DNA from: Mycobacterium sp. 852002-40037_SCH5390672 | GTDB lineage: Bacteria > Actinomycetota > Actinomycetes > Mycobacteriales > Mycobacteriaceae | Length of the DNA stretch: 64,000 nt | Assembly (NCBI RefSeq): GCF_001665875.1 | Contig: NZ_LZTA01000038.1 | Span: 302,720-366,719, forward strand | Direction of reading: 5' to 3' | Shown: positions 19,845 to 28,456 of the stretch, in pieces | How the letters are laid out: every line of letters starts with the position of its first letter | How positions within the stretch are numbered: the stretch's first letter is position 1 | Made by a program: the position numbers and the translations under genes | The notes under the pieces: generated by a model | Told to the model about the DNA's origin: nothing | Seen by the model: only the letters and a program-made list of their open reading frames with translations | The model's database searches: none

Positions 19845-19921
19845 CTACCGTCGTCACCACTTAGCACGCCGGCACGTTTTGCGTTGCGCTCAGCGAACCA
19901 GGTGCAGGCGGCCGCGGCCAC

Positions 19922-20836
19922 TCACACCGAAGGGCTCGACTCGAGATAGTCGGCCAATATGCGGCCGACCAGCGACTCGATATTGGATTCGATCGACGAT
20001 GCGAGCGTGGCGGTGACGGTCGCCACCGCTTGAGTCCGGAAGCGCACCAGCATAGTGATCAGCTCGGCGATTTCGGCGTCGGCCGGCAGCGGTTCGCCGG
20101 GCTTGATGCGGTCCAGCACGTGTTCGGCTCCGGCGCGCACCAGCATGTCGCTGATCTTGTCGATCTCGGGGACGATCTGTTCATGGAGATCGATGAGCTT
20201 GTCGAATTCGACACCATAGCTTCGGATCTCGTTGAATGCTTCGATGAGTTTCGGGCGCGTGATGGTGGCCTGCGTCCCATCGATCCTGATCACCTGAAGC
20301 GCCACCAGGCGCTCGAACGCATCGGCGTCGTCGACCAGTCGCTGGGCGTCGGCGAGCGACACCGTTTCCGGCTTCTCGGTGGTCCAGGTGCCGACGATGG
20401 CGGTTTCGAGGCCCAGCACGTCGCCGAGGTTTTTGCCTTCCTCCCACGCGCTGAGCATTTCCCGCACGTGTGCGATGTTGTAGCCGCGGTCGAGCATCGA
20501 GGTGATGAGGCGCAGCCGGGTCAGGTGGGTGTCGTTGAACAGCGCGATGCGCCCGACCCGCAGTGGGGGCGGCAGGAGTCCGCGGTCGCGGTAGACGCGG
20601 ATGTTGCGGGTGGTGGTGCCGGCCAGCTGGGCCAGGTCGTCGATCCGGTACTCACCGGAATTCGTGGCGTCGTGCGGGTGCCGGGCCGCCGACTCGAAAA
20701 GCTGTGACACAGCCGCCTCGATGAGTTGGCGGTATTCGCGCGATTGGCGCCGCACCCGCTTGGGTGCGCGCCGCACGTTGTGCAGCACGCTGGCGATGGT
20801 GCCGGGTTCGGGTCGCGATGCGCGCTCGGTGGCCAT
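19922..20836 (-). CDS. MerR-family transcriptional regulator
   Basis: 304 residues from ATG 20836, 14 nt after the monooxygenase gene. A basic N-terminal stretch of about 65 residues precedes a MerR winged HTH ('EYRIDDLAQLAGTTTRNIRVYRDRGLLPPP', about 67-97, then 'RLRLITSMLDRGYNIAHVREML'). The C-terminal 160 residues are helical and contain no Cys cluster, so a metal sensor is unlikely; an organic ligand is more probable. Last gene of the five-gene operon, which it may control. The same frame stays open further 5' only as a shadow of the upstream gene. Confidence 0.88.
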   Translation of the reverse strand: MATERASRPEPGTIASVLHNVRRAPKRVRRQSREYRQLIEAAVSQLFESAARHPHDATNSGEYRIDDLAQLAGTTTRNIRVYRDRGLLPPPLRVGRIALFNDTHLTRLRLITSMLDRGYNIAHVREMLSAWEEGKNLGDVLGLETAIVGTWTTEKPETVSLADAQRLVDDADAFERLVALQVIRIDGTQATITRPKLIEAFNEIRSYGVEFDKLIDLHEQIVPEIDKISDMLVRAGAEHVLDRIKPGEPLPADAEIAELITMLVRFRTQAVATVTATLASSIESNIESLVGRILADYLESSPSV

Positions 20837-20850
20837 GTCAGTGCCGCAGC

Positions 20851-22347
20851 TCAGGCCGACGCGGTGGCCTGCGTCTGGGCGCGACGCGCCGCCGCCTGAT
20901 AGTCCTCGTACCGGAAATCCCTCATCTGGCGAAGATACTGCGTGGCGAAACCCGGGTACATCGACCCGTTGAATCCGTCCTTGGTGAGGTACCAACTGCG
21001 GCAGCCCGACATCCAGGTCGTCTTGGTGAGGCGGCGTTGAATGCTTTCGTTGTGGTGACGTTGGACCTCTTCGCGCACATCGAGATAACGCAGGTCGTTG
21101 TTGAGGATGGTGGTGATGCCGCGTACCGCGTAGTCCAGCTGCCCCTCGATGTAGACAAGCAGCGAGTTGTGACCCGGTCCGGAGTTCGGGCCGGTCATGA
21201 CGAACAGATTCGGATAGCCGTGCACGTTGATGCTCTTGTAAGCCTCCGCGCCATCGGCCCAGTCGGTGGCCAGCGACCGGCCGTCGAGCCCAGTGACTCC
21301 GAAGGGCGGACCGGTCAGATGCACGTCGTACCCGGTGGCGAACACGATGCAATCGAGGTGGTGCTCGATTCCGTCGCTGGTGCGAATGCCGACTGGGCTC
21401 AACGTGGCGATCGGCCAGTCGATGAGCTTGCAGTTGTCGCGTTGCAGCGCGGGATAGTAGTCGCTGGAAACCAGCATGCGTTTGCATCCCGGCCGGAAGT
21501 CTGGCGTCAGCTGACGGCGCAGCCACGGATCTTTCACCTGGGCGCGTAGGTGCGCCCGTCCAAGCCGGGCGACCAGCGACGTCAACGGGGTATCCCACAC
21601 CAGCGCCGTGGCGCTGGCTTCGTGGCCCCAGTACAGCGCTTGGCGCGCAAGCTGTTGGGTGGCAGGGACTTTGGTGAACAATGTTTGTACGACGGGCGGG
21701 GTGGCGACGTCCAAGCGTGGCAGCACCCAGCACGGCGTGCGCTGAAATACCTTGACGAATCCGGCCCGCTTGACCAGCTCGGGGATGATCTGGATGGCGC
21801 TGGCGCCGGTACCGATGACCGCGACTCGCTTGCCGGTGAAGTCGTAGTCGTGATCCCAGCGTGCGCTGTGGATCTTGTGTCCCCGGTAACTGTCCAGGCC
21901 CCGGATGTCGGGGAAGCTGACGTCGGAGAGCGGACCTGAAGCCAGCACGACGGTGCGGGCGCGAAACTTCTTGCGGTTCTTGGTGGTAGCGGTCCAAACG
22001 CCCGCGTCCTCGTCGAAGGTCAGGTCCTTCACCTCGTGGCCGAACTTGATCCGGCGGCGGATGTCGAACCTGTTGGCCATGTCCTCGAGGTGGCGATATA
22101 TCTCGGGGGCGGGCGAGTAGGTGCGTGACCAGGTCGGATTCTTGACGAACGAGTACGAATACAGCAGTGACGGCACGTCACAGCTGGCGCCGGGATACGT
22201 CGTATCGCGCCAGGTCCCGCCGACGCGGTCCGCGCGTTCCAGCATGACGATGTCGTCGACTCCGGCTTCGGCCAAGCGGATTGCCGCCCCGAGTCCGGTG
22301 AAGCCGGCTCCGACGATGAGTGCTGCGTGGGCGCGGTCATTTACCAT
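20851..22347 (-). CDS. Baeyer-Villiger-type flavin monooxygenase
   Basis: 498 residues from ATG 22347, 2 nt after the upstream stop. FAD motif GAGFTG (13-18), NADPH motif 'VAVIGTGASAIQ', and between them the type I BVMO fingerprint in the form 'YRGHKIHSARWD' (F/Y-x-G-x3-H-x3-W-D). It should insert oxygen next to a ketone or oxidise a heteroatom, using NADPH and O2. The mycobacterial family includes MymA and EthA. The product ester would suit the operon's own hydrolase. Confidence 0.92.
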   Translation of the reverse strand: MVNDRAHAALIVGAGFTGLGAAIRLAEAGVDDIVMLERADRVGGTWRDTTYPGASCDVPSLLYSYSFVKNPTWSRTYSPAPEIYRHLEDMANRFDIRRRIKFGHEVKDLTFDEDAGVWTATTKNRKKFRARTVVLASGPLSDVSFPDIRGLDSYRGHKIHSARWDHDYDFTGKRVAVIGTGASAIQIIPELVKRAGFVKVFQRTPCWVLPRLDVATPPVVQTLFTKVPATQQLARQALYWGHEASATALVWDTPLTSLVARLGRAHLRAQVKDPWLRRQLTPDFRPGCKRMLVSSDYYPALQRDNCKLIDWPIATLSPVGIRTSDGIEHHLDCIVFATGYDVHLTGPPFGVTGLDGRSLATDWADGAEAYKSINVHGYPNLFVMTGPNSGPGHNSLLVYIEGQLDYAVRGITTILNNDLRYLDVREEVQRHHNESIQRRLTKTTWMSGCRSWYLTKDGFNGSMYPGFATQYLRQMRDFRYEDYQAAARRAQTQATASA

Positions 22348-22349
22348 CG

Positions 22350-23270
22350 TCACGCCGCCGGCTCGTGGGTGAGTTCCCTCGACCAGCTCGGCATGGACCG
22401 CAGCAGGGGCTTGGGATAGAAATCCGACAGCCAAACCATGGAATTGGCCAGCAGTTGGTAGGGGTGTCGTGGGTTGACCACCCACATGCCGTGCCGCTTG
22501 AGCAGCCTGTAGGTAGGCACTCGGCGGGTGTGCTCGCCACGCTCGCCAAGTTGCTTGAACCGGTTGACCGCGTTGAACAGCCGCTCGGTATCCATGCCCA
22601 TACCGGCCATCTCGTTGCGGACCCGGTTGAGCAGCGGTACGTACATGATCATCCCGAGGATCAGACCGGGAGAGGCGAAGCGGCCGACGAAGTCGATGGC
22701 CAGCCGCCGGGCTGTGGCGTGGCCGATTATCTCCAAGACGTCGAAATCGACAGCGATGTGCCGAGATTCGTCATTGTTGATTTTCTCGAAGACCTGGTGG
22801 CAGACCGGGTCTTCCACGGATTCCAGCAAAAACTTCAGCAACGCGCCGTCGAGTGCCACCTCCAGCATCGGGATCACGGTACCCAGCACCGATAGCGGCA
22901 TATCGTCGGCGAAAGTGTCCAGCCACTCGATGGCCAACTTGATGTTGACGCTTGGTTCTGGGATCTCGCCGTCGGCGAGCATGCCCCAGCGCTTCATCAG
23001 CGCCAATTCGGCATTGGCGTGGCGTTGTTCCTCGGCATGGAAATACCGGTAGATTTCGGCGATCGTCGGGGTGGGCGCCTTCTTGGCCAGCGCCGCGAAG
23101 CCCCGGGCGCCGATGTTCTCGATCCAGCACAGATCGGCCATGAATGCCTTGAGTTTGGAGCGGAATTCGGGCCGGATGGTGTCGGCACCGGGGGCGTCCC
23201 AGTCGATGTCGGCGAGGGCCCACTGTCGATCCTTGATCTTGGCGAGCATGGCTTCCATGTCGATGGTCAC
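22350..23270 (-). CDS. Ferritin-like di-iron protein of unknown substrate
   Basis: 306 residues, GTG start with GGAGC upstream. The spacing of Glu51, Glu81-x2-His84 ('FHAEEQRHANAE'), Glu137 and Glu168-x2-His171 ('NNDESRHIAVD') is the classic ligand set of a four-helix carboxylate-bridged di-iron site. Such proteins are oxygenases, desaturases or N-oxygenases (AurF type), or act as reductive partners. The remaining C-terminal 100 residues are partly hydrophobic. Gene order in a BVMO operon suggests hydroxylation or desaturation of the same substrate; this is inference. Confidence 0.8.
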   Translation of the reverse strand: MTIDMEAMLAKIKDRQWALADIDWDAPGADTIRPEFRSKLKAFMADLCWIENIGARGFAALAKKAPTPTIAEIYRYFHAEEQRHANAELALMKRWGMLADGEIPEPSVNIKLAIEWLDTFADDMPLSVLGTVIPMLEVALDGALLKFLLESVEDPVCHQVFEKINNDESRHIAVDFDVLEIIGHATARRLAIDFVGRFASPGLILGMIMYVPLLNRVRNEMAGMGMDTERLFNAVNRFKQLGERGEHTRRVPTYRLLKRHGMWVVNPRHPYQLLANSMVWLSDFYPKPLLRSMPSWSRELTHEPAA

Positions 23271-23294
23271 GGGGAGCTCCTTTTCTTCGGGTGA

Positions 23295-24143
23295 TCAGGG
23301 CAGGTTGATGCGGGACACCAGGCCGGCTGCCCGCGTATAGGTCTGTGGGGCCAAGCGTTTGATGTTCCAGCCGATCTTGGCGTCGAATTGCGGCATGCAG
23401 TACAGCTCGCCGCGATCGTGTGCGTCCAGACAGGCACGCGCTACCTTCTCGGCGGATAAACCGGTCCAGCGCATCAGTTTTGCGGCCAGATCGCTGGATT
23501 GCTCGCTGATGCGGCCGGACTCGAGGATGTTGGTCTTGACGAAGGTCGGGCACAGCACGGTCACCCGCACCGGCGTGCCGGCCAATTCGGCGGCAAGGGT
23601 CTCCGAGAGTGAAAGCACACCGGCCTTGCTGACGTTATAGGCGGCCATGCCCGGAGCCGCCCCGAAGGCCGCCGCCGAGGCCACGTTGATGATGCCCCGG
23701 GGTGCGTGCGACGGCTCAGCGTCGCGCAGAATCGGGGTGAACACATGGCAGCCGTGGATGGGCCCCCACAGGTTGATACCAAGGGTCCACAGCCAATCGT
23801 CCAGCGGCGCTTCGCCGATGGCGGCACCGCCCGCACCGACACCGGCATTGTTGATCACCAGTGTGGGCGGCCCTTGAAACCAGGCCTGCGACTGTTCGGC
23901 CAGCGCCTGCACGTCCTCGAATCGCGATACGTCGCAACGGATCGCGACCGCCTTTGCGCCCCGCTCGGTGATCGTGTCGGCCGTCTGCTGCGCGGCGGCT
24001 TGGTCAATGTCGCTGCATACGACCGCGCCGCCACGCTTGGCCAGTTCGACGGCGAAGGCGGCACCGATGCCGCTTCCGGCGCCGGTCACCACCGCCGAGG
24101 CGCCACGGCTGGTTTTGGATTTGTTGAGGAGTCGGTCCAACAT
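23295..24143 (-). CDS. Short-chain dehydrogenase/reductase
   Basis: 282 residues from ATG 24143. TGAGSGIG (cofactor loop), 'NNAGVGAGG' (NNAG), catalytic Ser-Tyr-Lys with 'AAYNVSKAGVLSLSE', all intact. The Asp after beta-2 ('VVCSDIDQ') favours NAD over NADP. A C-terminal extension of about 60 residues resembles SDRs found next to mycobacterial FAD monooxygenases. Likely makes the ketone substrate of the BVMO from an alcohol. One nt separates it from the hydrolase gene upstream. Confidence 0.9.
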   Translation of the reverse strand: MLDRLLNKSKTSRGASAVVTGAGSGIGAAFAVELAKRGGAVVCSDIDQAAAQQTADTITERGAKAVAIRCDVSRFEDVQALAEQSQAWFQGPPTLVINNAGVGAGGAAIGEAPLDDWLWTLGINLWGPIHGCHVFTPILRDAEPSHAPRGIINVASAAAFGAAPGMAAYNVSKAGVLSLSETLAAELAGTPVRVTVLCPTFVKTNILESGRISEQSSDLAAKLMRWTGLSAEKVARACLDAHDRGELYCMPQFDAKIGWNIKRLAPQTYTRAAGLVSRINLP

Positions 24144-24144
24144 G

Positions 24145-25155
24145 TCAGTGGACCTCCTCGGTGACGGCGCGCGCATCCTGCAGGGCGTGGGCGATGAACC
24201 GCGCGACATAGGCCATCGCCTTGGCGGCTTCCGGGGTCATGCGTGGCAGTGCTTGAAACACGTGCACCTGGTGGGGCCAGATCTGCAGTTCGCATCTGCC
24301 GCCGGCGTTTCGGATGTCGGCCGCGAGCTGGCGCGCATCCTCTTGCAGCATCTCGGCACCGCCGGCCTGGATCAGGGTCGGAGGAAGCGGGGGGCCACCG
24401 GCGACGTCGAGCGTCAACCGCCGGTGGGTGAGGTCGACGCCGCTGTGGTAGAGGCCGACCAGGCGGACCGCGTTCGCCGCCCGGGTGGCGGGATCGGGGT
24501 GTATCCGTTCGCGGGCGAGCGCCAGCTCGAATGTCAGGTCGTACAGGGGGGAGAACAATACCAGCGCGGCGGGGTGATGGGCGGTGACCTCCGGTTGCAG
24601 CACCAAGTCGACGGACAGGTGGCCACCTGCCGAATCTCCCGCAATCACAATCTGTTTCGGCGGCACACCGCAGGTGTCGACCAGCCAGTCCCAGCCCGCA
24701 CGGACGTCGTCGGCCGCGGTGGGGAAGCGATGCCGCGGTGCGAGTCGGTAATCGATGCAGAACACCGGGAGGCCGGTCAGGGCTGAGAGCCAGGATGTCA
24801 AGCGGCGGTGTGTCTTCGGCGAACACACGGCGTATCCGCTGCCGTGCACGTAGTAAATCGCACCCTCGCTCGTTGACGAGCGTGGGGTTTCGCTTGTCGG
24901 CGTTCGCGGTCCATAGACCCATTCACCCTTGACGCGGCGGGCGTCGGGCAGCTTGGTGTCTACGGATTCGACCCGGGTGCCCGCGAGCGAGGGGCCGAAC
25001 GTCCCCATGATTCTGGCGATGATTCGGCGCGATAACCACAGCCCCCAGGCCCGCTCGGGCGGAATCACGCTGGTGATCGGCCGAAGGGTGTACGTACTTA
25101 CCGCTGCCGCGCCGCGGGATCGCAACGACCCGCGAGCCGGAACGCCGTCCGTCAT
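24145..25155 (-). CDS. Alpha/beta hydrolase of the HSL esterase type (LipR/MbtJ-like)
   Basis: 336 residues. 'YYVHGSGYAVCSPKTHR' (oxyanion HG-motif, with HGSG instead of the usual HGGG), nucleophile elbow GDSAGG, and a late His in 'QVHVFQAL' give the HSL catalytic set. First gene of the minus-strand operon hydrolase-SDR-di-iron protein-BVMO-MerR. Together the four enzymes could take an alcohol to a ketone, to an ester, and split the ester. The M. tuberculosis mymA operon has a similar BVMO-lipase-SDR core. Confidence 0.9.
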   Translation of the reverse strand: MTDGVPARGSLRSRGAAAVSTYTLRPITSVIPPERAWGLWLSRRIIARIMGTFGPSLAGTRVESVDTKLPDARRVKGEWVYGPRTPTSETPRSSTSEGAIYYVHGSGYAVCSPKTHRRLTSWLSALTGLPVFCIDYRLAPRHRFPTAADDVRAGWDWLVDTCGVPPKQIVIAGDSAGGHLSVDLVLQPEVTAHHPAALVLFSPLYDLTFELALARERIHPDPATRAANAVRLVGLYHSGVDLTHRRLTLDVAGGPPLPPTLIQAGGAEMLQEDARQLAADIRNAGGRCELQIWPHQVHVFQALPRMTPEAAKAMAYVARFIAHALQDARAVTEEVH

Positions 25156-25657
25156 GCAACGCAGTCAACAGCAAATGATGACATTAGTCAATGGCAGCTT
25201 TGAGAGGGCGTTGAAATACGCTTACGCGCCGCTGTAGGTTCTCAGATTCGGTGTCACATTCTCAGTTGAGATGTCATATGGATGCCATATGTGACACGAA
25301 CCTGAGACACTGATGTCTAACTGGCCGATGGTCTCGAGGCCCGCGGAAAGTCTGATTCATCGTCGTTCGGGCGAAAGTTACTGCAAGAACGCATTATTCG
25401 GCGTGCAAATCATTTGGCCCCTGCCCGCTGTCGTCGCTGGACTCCGGCCCAATGAACTCGGCATTGCGGGCAAGAGCCGGCGAACCATCACTCCTGATTG
25501 CCGGGGGAGCACCGTACTTCGTGGCTGACGGAGTCGATCCTTCTGCGACGCACGTCCACGGGCAGTCCCAAACGGAACGAGCGGCTATCAAATCCGGCAC
25601 CCAGCAAGACGACTTGACGGCTCTATCACATGCTGGGAGTTTGCGGCCACCTAACGC
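25156..25657. other. Intergenic region with a transposon-end-like repeat
   Basis: No coding frame is supported between the hydrolase operon and the convergent SDR stop. It contains repeat copy A (25233-25310) and, after it, about 100 nt that still align loosely with the sequence behind copy B at 37.43 kb. Confidence 0.55.
25233..25310 (+). repeat. Direct repeat copy A, transposon-end-like
   Basis: Runs from TGTAGGTTCTCAG to CGAACCTGAGACAC. It is about 92% identical by eye to 37350-37426, including a block of 27 identical bases. Internally it has facing arms GTGTCAC/GTGACAC and TCTCAG/CTGAGA. No transposase gene is linked. The composition resembles ends of actinobacterial insertion sequences (IS481 type suspected, not proven). 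Confidence 0.75.
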
Positions 25658-26374
25658 CTAGACGAGGACGCTGCCGCCGTCGACCTTGACGACCGCTCCG
25701 GTGGAGTATGTCTGCTCGATGCAGTACAGGTAGGCCCGTGCCACCTCGTCGGCCTCGGCGATCCTGCTCAGCGGGATCCGTTCTGCTGCGGCAGCGAACA
25801 TTGCGTCGCGGTCGTCCCTGCCCATGTTGTCCCACAGCGGCGAGCGCACCAGGCCTGGGGCGACAGCGTTCACCCGCACTGGCGCCAGCTCGACCGCCAG
25901 AGCGGCGGTCAGCGCGTTCATTGCGCCGCACAGACTTACCGGTAACGCGCCGAATTCCGGCTGCTCGGCGGCCGATCCGCTGGTTAGCGTGATCGAACCG
26001 CCCGCGGGCAGGTGCGGCCCGAGCATCCGAGCCGCGCTGCACGCGCCGATGAAGCGGGTTTGGTAGAAGGCGGCGATAACGGCAGGTGTCAGTCCGGCCA
26101 GCGGCACCATCTCCAGCGGCTCGCCCGCGGTGTAGACGAGGTGGTTGACCGGGCCGACCCGTTCGGCCAGCCGCTCGATGGACGCGGGGTCGGCGACGTC
26201 GACGGTGGCGCCGACCGCGCCGGCGGGCAGCGAGCCCAGCGCGCGCTCAACACTCGGCGTCCGGCGCGAGGCGACGATGGGGGTTGCGCCACGCTCGGCG
26301 GCCGCCGCAGCCACGGCCAGGCCGATGCCCGATGTCCCCCCGATGATCAGGACACGTTGGCTGTGCAGACTCAT
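25658..26374 (-). CDS. Atypical short-chain dehydrogenase (catalytic Tyr missing)
   Basis: 238 residues from ATG 26374. Cofactor loop GGTSGIG and the C-terminal 'VDGGSVLV' are normal SDR features, and 'TSGSAAEQPEFG' holds the usual Ser. At the place of YxxxK the sequence is 'VSLCGAMNALTAALA': Tyr and Lys are not where expected. The protein may be a binding or inactive SDR, or may use another residue. It is divergent from the LysR gene with 70 nt between, the usual set-up for LysR control. Confidence 0.85.
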   Translation of the reverse strand: MSLHSQRVLIIGGTSGIGLAVAAAAAERGATPIVASRRTPSVERALGSLPAGAVGATVDVADPASIERLAERVGPVNHLVYTAGEPLEMVPLAGLTPAVIAAFYQTRFIGACSAARMLGPHLPAGGSITLTSGSAAEQPEFGALPVSLCGAMNALTAALAVELAPVRVNAVAPGLVRSPLWDNMGRDDRDAMFAAAAERIPLSRIAEADEVARAYLYCIEQTYSTGAVVKVDGGSVLV

Positions 26375-26444
26375 GCATACAGGGTCAAGGAGGGGGCTCC
26401 GTTCGTCCAACACCCTTTTCGTCCGGGGGCGATACCCTCTGGGT

Positions 26445-27335
26445 ATGGCTACAGGGGATCTGGATATGCGCAAGCTGCGCTACTTCGTCGCGGTGGCGGA
26501 GGAACTCAACTTTGGCCGGGCCGCGGCACGCCTGCACATCGCCCAACCGGTGCTGTCCCGTCAAATTCGCGCGCTCGAGCACGAGTTGGGAATCACGCTG
26601 CTCAATCGGGGCACCCGCGGGACGACGCTGACCCCCGCCGGTTTGCGGCTCCTCGACGACGGCCGTTTCTTGCTCACGGAAGTGCAGGCGCTGCAGCAGC
26701 GGCTAGCGCGGGCCGAAGCCCCCGCCGTGGTGGTCACGGTCGGGGTACTGCCCGGGCTGTTGGCGACCGCTGCCGCCCGGGCGTTCGAGGCGGGCGACCC
26801 GGTGCGGCGCACGGTGATCGTGCCGGTGACCTGGAACGAGCAGGCCGAAGTGATCCGCCGCCGCGATGTGCAGGTGGTCTACGCTCGCTCGCCATTCGAC
26901 CTGTCCGGCCTGGCGACAGCGCCGCTGCTTGAGGAGCCGCGCGACGTAGTGCTGTCCGCCGGTGATTCTTTGGCCGAGCGGCCGTCGGTATCGCTGGACG
27001 ATCTGGCACCGCGACGGTTGCTGCAGAATCCGGCATCGGTGCCCGAGTGGTACGCCATCGCCAGCCCGGAGTTGCGCCGCGCGGCGGTGCAGTCGTCGGT
27101 CAGCGGGGTCGAGCAGAAGCTTGAATTAGTCGCTACCGGTACCGGTTTCGCAGTGCTACCCCGGTCGACGGCCGTGTCCTACCGGCGGCCAGACCTGCGG
27201 GTAGTGCCGGCCGACGGCCTCGCCCCCAGCCGGGTGGTGCTGGCCTGGGACGCCACGATCACTGATGCGGCGCGCGACGACTTCATCACAGCCGCGCTGG
27301 CCTGTGCCGGACAGACGATCGATCCGACCTCGTAA
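26445..27335 (+). CDS. LysR-family transcriptional regulator
   Basis: 296 residues from ATG 26445. N-terminal winged HTH 'MRKLRYFVAVAEELNFGRAA' with 'PVLSRQIRALEHELGITLLNR', then a periplasmic-binding-like effector domain. TACCCT (26433-26438) six nt before the ATG would give a leaderless transcript; a second ATG at 26466 has AGGGGA before it and is an equally possible start (289 residues). Probable regulator of the divergent SDR; the effector is unknown. Confidence 0.9.
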   Translation: MATGDLDMRKLRYFVAVAEELNFGRAAARLHIAQPVLSRQIRALEHELGITLLNRGTRGTTLTPAGLRLLDDGRFLLTEVQALQQRLARAEAPAVVVTVGVLPGLLATAAARAFEAGDPVRRTVIVPVTWNEQAEVIRRRDVQVVYARSPFDLSGLATAPLLEEPRDVVLSAGDSLAERPSVSLDDLAPRRLLQNPASVPEWYAIASPELRRAAVQSSVSGVEQKLELVATGTGFAVLPRSTAVSYRRPDLRVVPADGLAPSRVVLAWDATITDAARDDFITAALACAGQTIDPTS

Positions 27336-27342
27336 GCGTAAG

Positions 27343-27356
27343 ATATCGATAGTTAT
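27343..27356 (+). promoter_or_regulatory. Operator-like 14-mer upstream of the TetR gene
   Basis: ATATCGATAGTTAT matches the 14-mers at 29495-29508 and 29509-29522 at 11 of 14 positions each, and the reverse complement of 36565-36578 likewise. It is 18 nt before the TetR ATG, where a repressor would control its own gene. Confidence 0.45.
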
Positions 27357-27374
27357 ACTACAAAGGTTCATTTC

Positions 27375-27962
27375 ATGAGATATCCGGCAGACCAGAAGGC
27401 GAAGGCGCGCGCCGCGTTACTCCGTGCGGGCACGCGCTCGATGAAGGTCGCGGGTTTCAACGGGATCGGGGTGGACGGGCTGGCCTCCGCGGCGGACGTG
27501 ACCTCAGGGGCCTTCTATTCAAACTTCGCCAACAAGGAAGCGATGCTTGAGGCGATTGTCGAGGTCGCCGTCGGTGAGCCTTTCGTTTCCGACACGAAAT
27601 GGGGCACGAGGGCCGAGCGCAGGGCAAAGCTGAAAGCGTTTGTCGCGGAATACCTTAGCGCCGAGCACGTGGACAACCCGGGCGACGGATGCGTGATGCC
27701 AACCCTCAGCGCCGACGTGGCGCGCTCGGGAGCACCCACTCGCGAAGCGTACGAACGCAGAATCGCCGTGCTGGCGGACCGGATGGCAGAGCTATTTGAC
27801 GGCGCGGACCCGGAACGCCGGGCGTGGAGCCTTGTCGCGCTGATGGTGGGGGCGCTGTCGATCTCGCGCGCCATGTCTGATCCCGCCACGCAGGCCGAGG
27901 TGCTCGACGCCGCGAATAAGACCGCGGACAGGCTCATTTCACCCGGCAAGCGACGCAAATGA
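27375..27962 (+). CDS. TetR-family transcriptional regulator
   Basis: 195 residues. HTH 'GVDGLASAADVTSGAFYSNF' followed by 'ANKEAMLEAIVE' is a standard TetR DNA-binding domain; the helical rest includes a Cys in 'GDGCVMPTLSADVAR', a pattern seen in TetR proteins that respond to reactive or organic compounds. AAAGG precedes the ATG. Candidate binding sites are the ATA..G.T.GTTAT motifs here and near the esterase at 29552. Confidence 0.92.
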   Translation: MRYPADQKAKARAALLRAGTRSMKVAGFNGIGVDGLASAADVTSGAFYSNFANKEAMLEAIVEVAVGEPFVSDTKWGTRAERRAKLKAFVAEYLSAEHVDNPGDGCVMPTLSADVARSGAPTREAYERRIAVLADRMAELFDGADPERRAWSLVALMVGALSISRAMSDPATQAEVLDAANKTADRLISPGKRRK

Positions 27963-28282
27963 CCGGAGGCGGCAGGCGGGCTTGGATTGCGTGAAAATCG
28001 GCCCCGAGGGCAGCGGCTATCAGCATCGCGATGGTGCCCGCCGGTAACTTGGCCGCGGCACCGGGCGACGAAGCGGCTCACACGCAGCGGCAGCGGGCCA
28101 TCGTCGCCGCATCCGCGACCCCCAACGCGCACGACCACAATTCGGGCATCGCCGAACACGCAACCCCCCACCCTCTAGGCAAACCCCGGCTCCAGCGCGG
28201 TGTCCGGCCGGGCAACCGGCATCGGCGAAGTTCACCCGGCCCGGCGACACACTCGCCCAGTAAGGGCTGCGCATAACGCCCC
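27963..28282. other. Region without a supported gene
   Basis: Frames are short and overlap each other; nothing recognised. GC-rich, no clear promoter. Confidence 0.4.
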
Positions 28283-28456
28283 ATGCGGTCGACTTCGGCC
28301 AGGACACCGCGGCAGACACTGCACGACACCGGTGACCAAAACGGCCGGCCGCTCGACCCGGACGTGGTCAACGTCCTCATCCATCCGCGGAAGCAAGTTT
28401 CCGAGGTCACCGCGCATCTGACCGACATCGGGTCGTTTGACGCGTACTTCTCCTAG
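28283..28456 (+). pseudogene. Short ORF, probable C-terminal gene remnant
   Basis: 57 codons. The second half, 'PLDPDVVNVLIHPRKQVSEV' followed by 'TAHLTDIGSFDAYFS', reads like the end of a real protein, while the first part is low-complexity. Its stop overlaps the stop of the convergent hydrolase by 4 nt. Family not recognised. Confidence 0.3.

Noticed and set aside
20837..21997. Apparent 387-residue extension of the MerR protein
   Set aside because: Overlaps the monooxygenase gene in the wrong frame; no domain visible.
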